Of a DNA stretch of 10,191 nt, positions 1-6,280 are shown piece by piece. Under the pieces are notes generated by a model. It was given only the letters and a program-made list of their open reading frames with translations, was not told the DNA's origin and searched no databases. Where the stretch lies: positions 1-10,191 of the forward strand of contig CBFDCL010000077.1 in NCBI GenBank assembly GCA_965603295.1, read 5' to 3'. This DNA is from JAFGWO01 sp965603295. GTDB lineage: Bacteria > BMS3Abin14. Every line of letters begins with the position of its first letter. Within the stretch, counting starts at the first letter, position 1. The position numbers were made by a program, and so were the translations under genes.

Positions 1-546
1 GGATTGGGCCGCGTCAACAAGGATCCTGGGCCTCCCTTCACCGAGGGCGATGAGCCTTTGTGAAATCTCCTGTACCGGCTGGATGGTCCCCGTGACATTG
101 GAAGCATGGGTCAGGATCACCAGGGTCGTATCGGGACGGATGGAACCCATAACCGCATCCGGGGTCAGGCAGCCGTCCCGGTCAGCCTGCACACGGGTTA
201 CCCGGACGGAAGAGACGTCCTCCATCCTCGCAAGGGGCCTGGCCACGGAGTTGTGATCCATCGAGGTGGTGACGACATGCCCGCCCTCACACAGAAAACC
301 GCTTATTGCCAGGTTAAGGGCCGCAGTGGCACTGCACGTAAAAACGATCCTGGAACTGTCGGTGGCTCCGATAAAACCGGCGACGGCCTCCCGCGCTTCG
401 AAGACAACCCGCTCCACCATGGAGGCCCCTCCCCGTCCAGGAGCCGCCGAGAGCTCCTTGACAGCCCAGACCATGCGGTCGACGACACTCTCCGGTTTTG
501 GCCAACTGGTGGCCGCGTTGTTCAGGTAGATGATCCGGTCAGCCAT
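1..546 (-). CDS. Cysteine desulfurase family protein (class V aminotransferase), N-terminal part
   Basis: This is a PLP-dependent class V aminotransferase of the NifS/SufS type, which removes sulfur (or selenium) from cysteine or selenocysteine. The first 182 codons are visible; the gene runs off the left edge. The protein opens with IYLNNAATSWPKPE (residues 6-19), the N-terminal signature of the cysteine desulfurase-like family typified by TIGR01977. Further landmarks are FTCSATAALNLA (69-80), DHNS with the expected PLP-stacking His98, THASNVTGTIQP (146-157, Asn150), and VDAAQS (177-182) with the PLP-contacting Asp178. The catalytic lysine and the persulfide cysteine loop lie beyond the window, so activity cannot be confirmed. 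The ATG at 546 is chosen because the signature begins within six residues; no strong Shine-Dalgarno is visible before it. No scaffold or Suf partner is nearby. The exact substrate is unknown; assignment to the fold and family is secure. Confidence 0.9.
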   Translation of the reverse strand, partial: MADRIIYLNNAATSWPKPESVVDRMVWAVKELSAAPGRGGASMVERVVFEAREAVAGFIGATDSSRIVFTCSATAALNLAISGFLCEGGHVVTTSMDHNSVARPLARMEDVSSVRVTRVQADRDGCLTPDAVMGSIRPDTTLVILTHASNVTGTIQPVQEISQRLIALGEGRPRILVDAAQS

Positions 547-647
547 AGAAATGAAAGTAGCGGGTTACTGGATTCCGGTAAAGGGGCATTTTCAGGTTCG
601 AGGACGGAAATCATGAATTGTGGGTTGAGGATTGAGAATAAGAACAG

Positions 648-710
648 TGACTGGTGACTGGGGAATGGTGACTGGAATAAACAAATCACTAATCACCAAT
701 TACCAGTCCC
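648..710. repeat. TGACTGG words and imperfect inverted repeat
   Basis: This lies in the 179-bp spacer between the ferredoxin stop and the cysteine desulfurase start. TGACTGG occurs at 648-654, 655-661 and 669-675. It is followed at 685-698 by AATCACTAATCACC. The right arm (about 690-710, AATCACC..TTACCAGTC) is an imperfect reverse complement of the left arm (about 655-675), so the transcript could fold into a stem-loop just past the ferredoxin stop. There is no clean U-tract, so it is not called as a terminator. The spacer must also hold the cysteine desulfurase promoter, but no convincing -10/-35 pair was recognised. Confidence 0.6.
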
Positions 711-725
711 ATGTTTCTCTTTGGT

Positions 726-2255
726 CTAGGTTTTCTCCCTGTCTTCCCCATCCCGCACGATAATAACGGCCGACTCTCCTTCCAGGGGGCACCGGTACTC
801 ACAGATACCGCAGCCGATGCAAAGGTGCTCCACAACCCGGGGCCGTTTTACGATAACAGGCCCGTCGGATCCTTGAACGGTCACATCGTCAAACACGATG
901 GCTTTTTCCGGTGTAGGGCAATGCTCTTCGCAAACCATGCAATTCTCCGGCCTGACGAAGGGGATGCACCTGTCCCGATCAATGATCGCCGTGCCGATGC
1001 AAACGTTCTTCTTTGTCACTTTGTCCAGATCAGCGATGGCCCCTGTGGGACAGACCTGTCCGCAAAGGGTGCACGAGAACTCGCAATAACCGATGCGGGA
1101 CACGAGGCGCGGGGTCCACACCGCCTCCATCCCCGCCTCAAAAAGGGTCGGCTGCAGGCCGTTGGTCAGGCAAACCCTCATACATTCGCCGCACCGCAGG
1201 CAAAGACCGGCAAAACGGTCCTCGCGGACAGCCCCCGGCGGGCGGATCACCCCGGCTGGGAGGGCATCCGGACGGGCCGTCTTCCCAATAGTGAGGGGAA
1301 GGAACAGCCCAGCGCCCGCCGCCCCGAGAAAAGCCCTCCGGGAAAGGGGAAAAACCGGGCCAACTTCTGATAACAGCGAGGAAGGGACCCGGTGCCCGAT
1401 AAGCTCATCCGCGCAGGAATCGATGCAATCATAGCAGAGGATACAGTCGCGTTTCCGTATGGAGCGCTCCTGCTCTCCCTCGATGGCACCCATACGGCAC
1501 GTCCCCGCGCATTTTCCGCAGGCGGTACAGGAACTTTTCCCGATGGAAAGCCCCAGGAGGGCACGCGATGAGAGGATCCCGAGAAGCGCTCCGAGGGGGC
1601 AGAGGTTCCGACACCAGAAACGGCGTTCCTTAAGTTCGAGAAAGAACGGGAGAAACAGGAAACCCAGGAAAAGGGCCGTGTATCGGAACGAGGGAAGATC
1701 AAAGGAAAGCAGGTGATCCCGGAGAACTCCGTAAACCGGTTCCGTTACGGCACTGACAGGCCCCCCGATGCGCCACGCCGTATCAAAGAACAAGATGATA
1801 GATTTTTCAACCGGATGGACGACCCCCATGGCCAAGCCCCGCACGAGGAGAGAGAGAGGATCGACCATCCCTGACAGGTTGACGGCGAAAAGGGAAGCAG
1901 TGATCAGGGCAAGGAGGAGTACATCCTTGACCGGATAGAAAGGACCGGACGGACGGGGAGTCTGGATGCGGCTCTTCCGGCCGAAGAGGTCGAGGGCTGC
2001 CCCCATGGGACAGATCCAGCCGCAGAAGAAACGCCCAAAGAGGACCGTCAGGGGGATAAGCAGGATCAGGGGCCAGAAAAAATCGAGCAGCCTTCGGCCC
2101 GCCGCCATGGCCGTAATCCCGGCCAGAGGATCGATCCGGAAAAAGGCATTCACCGGATACCGGATGACGTCCTCCCCCATGTACCTGGTGTTTAAGAAGA
2201 GGACCACGAAAAAAAGGCCGAAGATCCACTGGGAAAGGACCCGGAAACGCCTCAC
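726..2255 (-). CDS. NapH-MauM/NapG-like membrane-anchored polyferredoxin fusion
   Basis: This 509-residue electron-transfer protein joins two normally separate modules. Residues 1-230 resemble NapH/MauN: hydrophobic segments near 8-21, 60-77, 110-130 and 190-206, with paired CxxxCP motifs at C78/C82 and C215/C219. Two [4Fe-4S] motifs follow (C243-x2-C-x2-C-x3-C253 and C271-x2-C-x2-C-x3-C281). At 305-320 a Tat-like segment SRRAFLGAAGAGLFLPL marks where a separate MauM/NapG protein would begin. Four more cluster motifs follow (C352-C362; C391/C395/C398/C402; C430/C439/C442/C446; C479-C489), making six predicted [4Fe-4S] clusters. The likely role is membrane quinol-linked or periplasmic electron transfer; the substrate is unknown. 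The start is GTG at 2255, one base after the DUF362 stop, with AAGGAAGAG as ribosome-binding site inside the upstream coding end, so translation is probably coupled. The fusion is clear from the sequence; the physiological partner is inferred. Confidence 0.9.
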   Translation of the reverse strand: MRRFRVLSQWIFGLFFVVLFLNTRYMGEDVIRYPVNAFFRIDPLAGITAMAAGRRLLDFFWPLILLIPLTVLFGRFFCGWICPMGAALDLFGRKSRIQTPRPSGPFYPVKDVLLLALITASLFAVNLSGMVDPLSLLVRGLAMGVVHPVEKSIILFFDTAWRIGGPVSAVTEPVYGVLRDHLLSFDLPSFRYTALFLGFLFLPFFLELKERRFWCRNLCPLGALLGILSSRALLGLSIGKSSCTACGKCAGTCRMGAIEGEQERSIRKRDCILCYDCIDSCADELIGHRVPSSLLSEVGPVFPLSRRAFLGAAGAGLFLPLTIGKTARPDALPAGVIRPPGAVREDRFAGLCLRCGECMRVCLTNGLQPTLFEAGMEAVWTPRLVSRIGYCEFSCTLCGQVCPTGAIADLDKVTKKNVCIGTAIIDRDRCIPFVRPENCMVCEEHCPTPEKAIVFDDVTVQGSDGPVIVKRPRVVEHLCIGCGICEYRCPLEGESAVIIVRDGEDREKT

Positions 2256-2256
2256 C

Positions 2257-3177
2257 CTACTCTTCCTTTATCCTGATTTTTGCCAGATCCATTTCCCCCA
2301 ACCCCATCCGATAGCCCGCCACCACCGAGGACAGATCCCCGGGGGCAAGGTTGAAAAGGGTGGTACCGTAAGCGTCGAGGGCTACTGGGTCGGGACTGGC
2401 CGCCACCTGGTTCAGGACCCGGACATCTTCCAGACGGCCGCCGGTGGGCCCGTTTCTGACCAGGATCCTCGTTGCGTCCAGAATCGTCAGGCGGGGGGCG
2501 ATTACAGAGGCGAGGTCCGCCAGTTTCTGGCCTATCCCCGAGTGGAACGTGCCCCGGTTCCCGCCCATGAGTCCCATGAGGTTCTTCATCCCCAGGGTGA
2601 GGCCGCTGATGCTGTGATGTTTGGCAACGGGAACGTTGATGATCACGTCAGCCTTTAACGCCTCATCATAGAGGGGCCACTGGCGCACCACCACACCCCG
2701 GGGGATGTTCGTTTTCCGGAAACGGTTCTCGTTCACGTACTCCAACGAAACACCCGGATTGGAGATCCCCTTGACCATGTCGAGTATCCCGCTGGTACGG
2801 TAGCATCTCCTGGCATCATTGCACGTCCGATCCAGGATCAGGATTTCCCGGGAACCCGCCTCGAGGCACATCTCGGCCAGGGCTTTCACCACCTCCGGGT
2901 GGGTATTGGCCGCCTGCTCGACCCTCCTGTCCCAGCCGATATTGGGCTTGATCAGCACGCGGTTTCCCCTGGAAACAAACCTCTCCATTCCTCCGAGAAG
3001 GTCTACAGCCCTAACGGTGGCCTCGAAAGGGTCCCGGCTCCGGGCCACGGACAGCATCGACCTCCCCCCGTCCCCCTTCTGACTGGCAATGGCGGGCACC
3101 AGGAAACCCGGGGCAGCCAGGAGTGTCAGGGATCCCTTCAGGAACATTCTCCTCGAAAGACAGCCGCCAAGGTTCAT
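2257..3177 (-). CDS. DUF362 domain protein with Tat signal peptide
   Basis: This 306-residue protein belongs to the DUF362 family (PF04015), whose biochemical role is not settled. The N-terminus (residues 8-31: SRRMFLKGSL, then a hydrophobic stretch ending in VPAIAS) is a twin-arginine signal, which predicts export of a folded, probably cofactor-bearing protein. Family landmarks are VLIKPNIGW (74-82), ADVIINVPVAKHH (176-188), SGLTLGMKNLMGLMGG (191-206) and SPDPVALDAYG (261-271). The body lacks ferredoxin motifs, unlike DUF362 proteins that carry their own clusters; here the clusters are on the downstream gene. The ATG at 3177 is preferred because it retains the SRR motif; the ribosome-binding site is weak. 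It is first in a two-gene unit, and its TAG stop is separated from the ferredoxin GTG by one base. Export and electron transfer with the ferredoxin are inferred from context. Confidence 0.9.
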   Translation of the reverse strand: MNLGGCLSRRMFLKGSLTLLAAPGFLVPAIASQKGDGGRSMLSVARSRDPFEATVRAVDLLGGMERFVSRGNRVLIKPNIGWDRRVEQAANTHPEVVKALAEMCLEAGSREILILDRTCNDARRCYRTSGILDMVKGISNPGVSLEYVNENRFRKTNIPRGVVVRQWPLYDEALKADVIINVPVAKHHSISGLTLGMKNLMGLMGGNRGTFHSGIGQKLADLASVIAPRLTILDATRILVRNGPTGGRLEDVRVLNQVAASPDPVALDAYGTTLFNLAPGDLSSVVAGYRMGLGEMDLAKIRIKEE

Positions 3178-3249
3178 GTGAGCACAACCTGTTGGAAAGA
3201 TTCGCCTGTCCGGAACATATCAGACCTCATATCTCGAAATTGAAGCAGC

Positions 3250-3272
3250 ATTGAATGTTCAATGTTCAACGT
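3250..3272. repeat. AATGTTCAA word repeat
   Basis: AATGTTCAATGTTCAACG is a short tandem of the word AATGTTCA in the region upstream of the DUF362 gene. The same word occurs at 4493-4501 within a palindrome. It is one of several word families confined to the intergenic DNA of this window. It may overlap the DUF362 promoter, which was not recognised. Confidence 0.55.
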
Positions 3273-3291
3273 GGAAACATGTCCAGAGTTC

Positions 3292-3352
3292 ATCCACCTT
3301 CACCAAGGCTTCCACCGTCGATCTTCGAGCTATGGTGGACAGGTCGGCGGAA
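3292..3352. repeat. Degenerate REP-like inverted-repeat element
   Basis: TCCACC occurs at 3293-3298 and 3311-3316 and is answered by GGTGGA at 3334-3339, with a nested TCGA..TCGA dyad between them. The run GGTGGACAGGTCGGCGG resembles dispersed intergenic palindromic elements seen in many environmental genomes. A related-looking block sits at 4422-4475. No coding frame is supported here. The resemblance to a known class is from memory and needs a genome-wide search. Confidence 0.35.
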
Positions 3353-3376
3353 AAGGATTCCCAATTTCAAAACAGG

Positions 3377-3396
3377 TCCAAGATCCAGGATCCAAG
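3377..3396. repeat. GATCCA word repeat
   Basis: The sequence GTCCAAGATCCAGGATCCAA is a short tandem of the word (A/G)GATCCA. It abuts the terminator stem downstream of the methylase gene, on the side distal to that gene. Confidence 0.45.
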
Positions 3397-3429
3397 AAAA
3401 ATCACATTGAACCTTCTATGTGATTTTTC
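3396..3429 (-). terminator. Intrinsic terminator of the tetrapyrrole methylase gene
   Basis: This is a perfect 12-bp inverted repeat: GAAAAATCACAT (3396-3407) pairs with ATGTGATTTTTC (3418-3429) around a 10-base loop. Read on the minus strand, the stem ends in TTTTTCTT, giving a U-rich tail. It begins ten bases past the methylase TGA (3439). The A/T symmetry means it could also act on plus-strand transcripts, but no plus-strand gene ends here. Confidence 0.8.
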
Positions 3430-3464
3430 CTCAAACTCTCAGACTTTCAAACCCTCAAACTTCG
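3430..3464 (-). repeat. GARAGTTT-type octamer array overlapping the methylase 3' end
   Basis: On the minus strand this reads GAAGTTT, GAGGGTTT, GAAAGTCT, GAGAGTTT, GAGG: a degenerate array with an 8-base period, the same family as the arrays at 8433 and 10136. It overlaps the final codons and the TGA stop of the methylase gene and runs directly into the terminator stem. Confidence 0.8.
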
Positions 3465-4248
3465 AATTTTTTTCTTTCTTCGCCCTTTTCCGGTCCCAGA
3501 ATCGTTCCTTTCTCCTGTCCCAGGATCCCGGGTCCGAGGAGGCCTGGAGAACCTCTCCCACCAGGATCAGGGCGAGGGAGGGGTCACCGGATTCGAGACC
3601 GAAAATATCATCGGAACCGACGGCTCCGGCCATTGTTGACAGGGTGGCCCGGTATATTTTCTCTCCGTCCAGCCCGACCCTGGAAACGATGGCCACCGGC
3701 GTTTCGGGAGAAAACCCTTCCGAGAGTTCGGCCGACAGCTGCGCCAAGGGTCGGTCATTCATGAAAAGAATCATAGTGCCCGTTGCTTTCGCAAGTTGAC
3801 CGATCTCCTCGACACCCACATCCTTTTCAATCCGTTTGGGGCTGGTCAGGATAACCGAGTGGCTGACCCCAGGCATGACCAGGGTTCTCCTTAACAGAGC
3901 CGCGGCGGCATTCAAGGTCCCCACACCGGCGATAATCCGGGAGTCCCCCTCAAAGTACTCAACCAGAGGCAGGAAGGGTGAAAAAACAGCAAGATCCCCT
4001 GGGATGAGGATACCAACGTCTCCCCGCTCCAGACACTCCTTGATATCGTCGGTAATTTCAAGAAAAGTTCTTTCGAAGGGGTCTTTCACTTCCTTTCCCG
4101 TCAGAAGGGATGCGAATGTTTCGGGGTACGGCTCAAAACCGTAAACCACCTTGCATCCTTGCAGAGCTTCTTCCCCTTCCCGGGTCAGGTACTTGGGGTC
4201 CCCGGGGCCGGCCCCGATAAAATAAACGGTGTGGTTTTGATCTGTCAT
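3439..4248 (-). CDS. Tetrapyrrole (corrin/porphyrin) methylase family protein, CbiF/CobM-like
   Basis: This 269-residue protein is in the SAM-dependent tetrapyrrole methylase family (TP_methylase), which methylates precorrin or uroporphyrinogen intermediates. The SAM-fold signature VYFIGAGPGDPKYLT (residues 8-22) is excellent. A GD pair (ILIPGDLAVFSP, 80-91) marks the second family loop. GVGTLNAAAALLRRTLVMPGV (108-128) and SVILTSPKR (131-139) resemble the precorrin-4 C11 methyltransferase (CbiF/CobM) core. The usual CbiF-type TGDPS loop is not present, so the substrate may differ. After about residue 238 the protein ends in a charged tail (DRRKERFWDRKRAKKEKN) finishing with KFEGLKV, which is encoded by an intergenic repeat array. 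The ATG at 4248 is supported by AGGGA seven bases upstream. No other cobalamin gene is nearby, so it is an orphan here. Family is sure; reaction is not. Confidence 0.85.
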   Translation of the reverse strand: MTDQNHTVYFIGAGPGDPKYLTREGEEALQGCKVVYGFEPYPETFASLLTGKEVKDPFERTFLEITDDIKECLERGDVGILIPGDLAVFSPFLPLVEYFEGDSRIIAGVGTLNAAAALLRRTLVMPGVSHSVILTSPKRIEKDVGVEEIGQLAKATGTMILFMNDRPLAQLSAELSEGFSPETPVAIVSRVGLDGEKIYRATLSTMAGAVGSDDIFGLESGDPSLALILVGEVLQASSDPGSWDRRKERFWDRKRAKKEKNSKFEGLKV

Positions 4249-4421
4249 CTGACTATCCCTGTTCAGGCTGGAATAACCGTTCGGTAAATACGCATCGGGT
4301 TTCCAAAATTTGGGTCAGGGAAGTTTACGTTAGAAGGCTGCTTAAGGAAAGGAGGGAAGGGGTTGAGGGTGAAAACTTGAGTTTGAGGTTTGACGTCTGA
4401 AGTTTTGAACCGGTTACCAGC

Positions 4422-4475
4422 ATGCCCTGCCTGTCCTGAGCCAAGCCGAAAAGAGCCTGCCGAAAGGCCACCAGT
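4422..4475. repeat. Degenerate REP-like element
   Basis: Read on the minus strand, this contains CTTTCGGCAGGCTC and GGCTCAGGACAGGCAGGGC, a pattern like the dispersed CGGCAGGCTCAGGACAGG-type repeats of many environmental genomes. It partly resembles the block at 3292-3352 (shared GGACAGG core). No coding frame is supported. The call rests on resemblance only. Confidence 0.4.
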
Positions 4476-4487
4476 CGCGAAAGTAAC

Positions 4488-4510
4488 CGTTTAATGTTCA
4501 ACATTTAACG
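4488..4510. repeat. 23-bp near-perfect palindrome
   Basis: CGTT-T-AATGTT-C-AACATT-T-AACG is symmetric about position 4499 with a single mismatched pair. It could be an operator-type dyad or simply the meeting of two AATGTTCAA words (compare 3250-3272). It lies about 240 bases upstream of the methylase start and 175 bases upstream of the small plus-strand gene. Confidence 0.6.
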
Positions 4511-4518
4511 TGCTCCTC

Positions 4519-4539
4519 CTTTGGACTTTGGACTTTGGA
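4519..4539. repeat. CTTTGGA tandem triplet
   Basis: There are three exact tandem copies of the heptamer CTTTGGA, followed by TTCC. This is another of the short intergenic word arrays; no function is apparent. Confidence 0.75.
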
Positions 4540-4573
4540 TTCCATTTTTCCCCGGATTTCATTCACGAAATAC

Positions 4574-4615
4574 GGAAAAAAATGGCCCCCCGGTGTTGGG
4601 GGCCACCGGGGGGCC
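4574..4615 (-). terminator. Intrinsic terminator downstream of the response regulator
   Basis: GGCCCCCCGGTG (4584-4595) and CACCGGGGGGCC (4604-4615) form a perfect 12-bp GC stem with an 8-base loop. On the minus strand it is followed by ATTTTTTTCC, a classic rho-independent terminator. It lies about 290 bases past the regulator stop (4902), so the kinase-regulator mRNA would run antisense through the small plus-strand gene before ending here. A second, weaker stem (CCGGATTTC/GAAATACGG, 4551-4574, one mismatch) lies on the other side of the A/T tract. Confidence 0.75.
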
Positions 4616-4616
4616 G

Positions 4617-4633
4617 GCTCGGTAAAACCGAGC
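4617..4633. promoter_or_regulatory. Small hairpin beside the terminator
   Basis: GCTCGG-TAAAA-CCGAGC is a perfect 6-bp stem with a five-base loop, one base from the terminator stem. On the plus strand the pair of hairpins would sit in the leader of the small gene at 4685; on the minus strand it precedes the terminator. No known riboswitch consensus was recognised. Confidence 0.4.
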
Positions 4634-4684
4634 TTGGGGGTGCATCTCAGATCACGACAGGCGCGATCAGAGTTGGGGGCTGTC

Positions 4685-4939
4685 ATGGAAAAGAACCGCT
4701 CGCCTGAAAAAGACGCCTTCAGGTGCCTTCCGGTGTACCTGCAGGGTCTGTGCCAGAAACACACGGGATGTCAAAAAGTTGAAAACCCGCGTAAATATAA
4801 ACGATTTTTCGAAGAATGCAAGGGTAAAATGAAACAGGAACAGAAATTATTGGGAAAAATTTTCCCGGGAGTGGAGAAAAGTTCGCGCATCGGTTGCGCA
4901 CCTACTCCTCTTTCTTTTCCGTTACCCCGTATTCCTTGA
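4685..4939 (+). CDS. Small cysteine-containing protein of unknown function (84 aa)
   Basis: I do not recognise this protein. Its 84 residues are charged and lysine-rich, with cysteines at 14, 23, 29, 45 and 71. The first four form the pattern C-x8-C-x5-C-x15-C (RCLPVYLQGLCQKHTGC, then FFEECKGKMKQEQK), which could bind a metal or an Fe-S cluster, although this is only a possibility. There is no signal peptide or membrane segment. The ATG at 4685 is chosen because GGGGG lies five bases before it and because an upstream in-frame ATG at 4535 would place opposite-strand terminator hairpins inside the protein. The C-terminal 13 codons overlap the 3' end of the response regulator tail-to-tail (4902-4939), so the two transcripts would be antisense to each other. 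Residues past about 58 look less protein-like. No promoter was identified. Confidence 0.5.
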   Translation: MEKNRSPEKDAFRCLPVYLQGLCQKHTGCQKVENPRKYKRFFEECKGKMKQEQKLLGKIFPGVEKSSRIGCAPTPLSFPLPRIP

Positions 4940-6278
4940 GTTTATACTGCAGCGTCCGACGGCTGATCCCCAGCATTCTGGCGGTTTCGGTCCTGTTTCC
5001 CCCCGTAAGGTCCAGGGTGCTGAGAATGGCTTCCCGCTCCATTTCACTCAAGGGACGCCCGGGGGTGACCCCCTGAACCCCTTCCTGGTCCACGTCGAGA
5101 AGGTGCGCCGGGAGGTCCTCCCTCTGAATCATGTCTCCCCTCGACATGATGACAGCCCTTTCCACGACGTTCTCCATCTCCCGGACGTTCCCCTTCCAGC
5201 GGTTTCGGATAAGGAGATCCATAACGTCAGGGGAAAATCCGCGGATCATCTTTCTGTTGCGTTCAGAGATGGCCGAAAGAAAGTGCTCCGCAAGAAGCGG
5301 GATATCCTCCCTGCGTTCTCTGAGAGGAGGCATCCGGATGGGAATCACGTTCAGCCGGTAAAAAAGGTCTTCCCGGAATCGTCCCACGTGGACCTCTTCT
5401 TCAAGGTCCCGATTGGTCGCGACAATGATCCGGACATCGGAGGTGATGGTTTCCGTCCCCCCAACCCGCTCGAAAGACCTGTCCTGAATAACTCGAAGCA
5501 GTTTCGCCTGGAGGAGGAGGCTCATCTCGGCGATCTCGTCAAGGAAAAGGGTACCCCCGTCGGCGAGCTTGAAACGGCCTTCCTTCCTGGCAACAGCGCC
5601 GGTGAAGGACCCTTTCTCGTGCCCGAACAGTTCACTTTCCAGGAGGTTCTCGGGAAGCGCCGCGCAGTTGACCTTGACCAGCGGCCCGCTCCGGCGCGTG
5701 CTGTTGGCGTGGATGGCATCGGCGATCAGCTCCTTCCCCGTTCCGCTCTCGCCGAGGATCAGGACCGTCGCGTCCGTCGGAGCCACCATGGCCAGTGAAT
5801 CGAAGATCTCGTGGATCCTCGGACTGTTGCCGATAATCCTGGAGTTCTGGAAAACCCTCTCCACCTGAGCCTTGAGGGACTGGTTCTCCGCCAGCAGGTC
5901 AGACATCTCCATGGTCTTTTCCACCAGAATTTTCAGCTCTTCCAGATCGATGGGCTTGGTGAGATAGTTCAAAGCCCCCGAGCGCATCGCCTGGACCGCC
6001 GTATCAACGCTGGCATAGGCCGTAACAATGAGGACCTGGACAGCCGAGGAGATCTCTTTGATCCTCCGTAACGCTTCCAGGCCTCCCATGGTCCCCATTT
6101 TCATATCCATGATGACGAGGTTAAAGAAACTCCGTTCCACAAACTCCAAAGCTTCTTCACCACCGGAAGCCGTCTCCACGGAGTAACCTTCCTCGGAAAG
6201 GACAACCTTGAGAAGCTCCCTCTGGGACGCTTCGTCGTCCACAACGAGGACCCTGTGATTTTTTTTACCCTTCATCAC
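4902..6278 (-). CDS. NtrC-family sigma-54-dependent response regulator
   Basis: This 458-residue transcription activator drives sigma-54 RNA polymerase when phosphorylated by its partner kinase. The receiver domain (about 8-120) has the acidic pair D14/D15, phospho-acceptor D58 (VIMDMKM), T86 and K108. The AAA+ domain (about 148-385) has Walker A GESGTGKE (176-183), the sigma-54 contact loop GSFTGA (223-228, a common variant of GAFTGA) and Walker B GGTLFLDE (241-248). A Fis-type helix-turn-helix ends the protein (NRTETARMLGISRRTLQYKL). Length and order are typical of the ZraR/HydG/AtoC group. The kinase stop is two bases before the GTG at 6278; an ATG follows immediately at 6275, and either may be used. 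GGGGGA about eight bases before the GTG could serve as the ribosome-binding site. No -24/-12 promoter was found in the window, so targets are probably elsewhere. Confidence 0.95.
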   Translation of the reverse strand: MMKGKKNHRVLVVDDEASQRELLKVVLSEEGYSVETASGGEEALEFVERSFFNLVIMDMKMGTMGGLEALRRIKEISSAVQVLIVTAYASVDTAVQAMRSGALNYLTKPIDLEELKILVEKTMEMSDLLAENQSLKAQVERVFQNSRIIGNSPRIHEIFDSLAMVAPTDATVLILGESGTGKELIADAIHANSTRRSGPLVKVNCAALPENLLESELFGHEKGSFTGAVARKEGRFKLADGGTLFLDEIAEMSLLLQAKLLRVIQDRSFERVGGTETITSDVRIIVATNRDLEEEVHVGRFREDLFYRLNVIPIRMPPLRERREDIPLLAEHFLSAISERNRKMIRGFSPDVMDLLIRNRWKGNVREMENVVERAVIMSRGDMIQREDLPAHLLDVDQEGVQGVTPGRPLSEMEREAILSTLDLTGGNRTETARMLGISRRTLQYKLKEYGVTEKKEE

Positions 6279-6280
6279 CT

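Larger units (their letters stand above)
4249..4518. other. Gene-free stretch upstream of the methylase
   Basis: This is the first part of a 436-base interval without a recognised gene (4249-4684). It should contain the methylase promoter on the minus strand, but no clear -10/-35 or sigma-54 site was found. At 4376-4408 there are degenerate GTTTGAGG/GTTTGACG/TCTGAAG words of the GARAGTTT family. The rest holds a REP-like block and a palindrome, listed separately. Confidence 0.5.

Noticed and set aside
106..657. A plus-strand 183-codon frame
   Set aside because: It is antisense to the cysteine desulfurase, which has clear PLP-enzyme motifs, and its translation is Arg/Gly/Pro-rich shadow sequence.
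726..1350. A separate MauM/NapG gene starting at the internal SRRAFLG motif
   Set aside because: The frame is continuous with the NapH-like part, without a stop or a suitable start and ribosome-binding site at the joint, so a fusion is the simpler reading.
3567..3758. Short minus-strand frame inside the methylase gene
   Set aside because: It is an out-of-frame shadow of the methylase coding sequence with no start signal or motif.
4535..4684. N-terminal extension of the small plus-strand protein to an ATG at 4535
   Set aside because: The extension would translate the GC terminator stem and neighbouring hairpin into Gly/Pro-rich sequence; the ATG at 4685 has its own GGGGG site.
4584..4684. 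Riboswitch in the leader of the small gene
   Set aside because: The hairpins do not match the c-di-GMP (GEMM), cobalamin or other consensus that I can recall, and the main stem is better explained as a minus-strand terminator.
4498..4764. An 88-codon minus-strand frame
   Set aside because: It crosses the terminator, the CTTTGGA array and the palindrome and shows no protein-like pattern.
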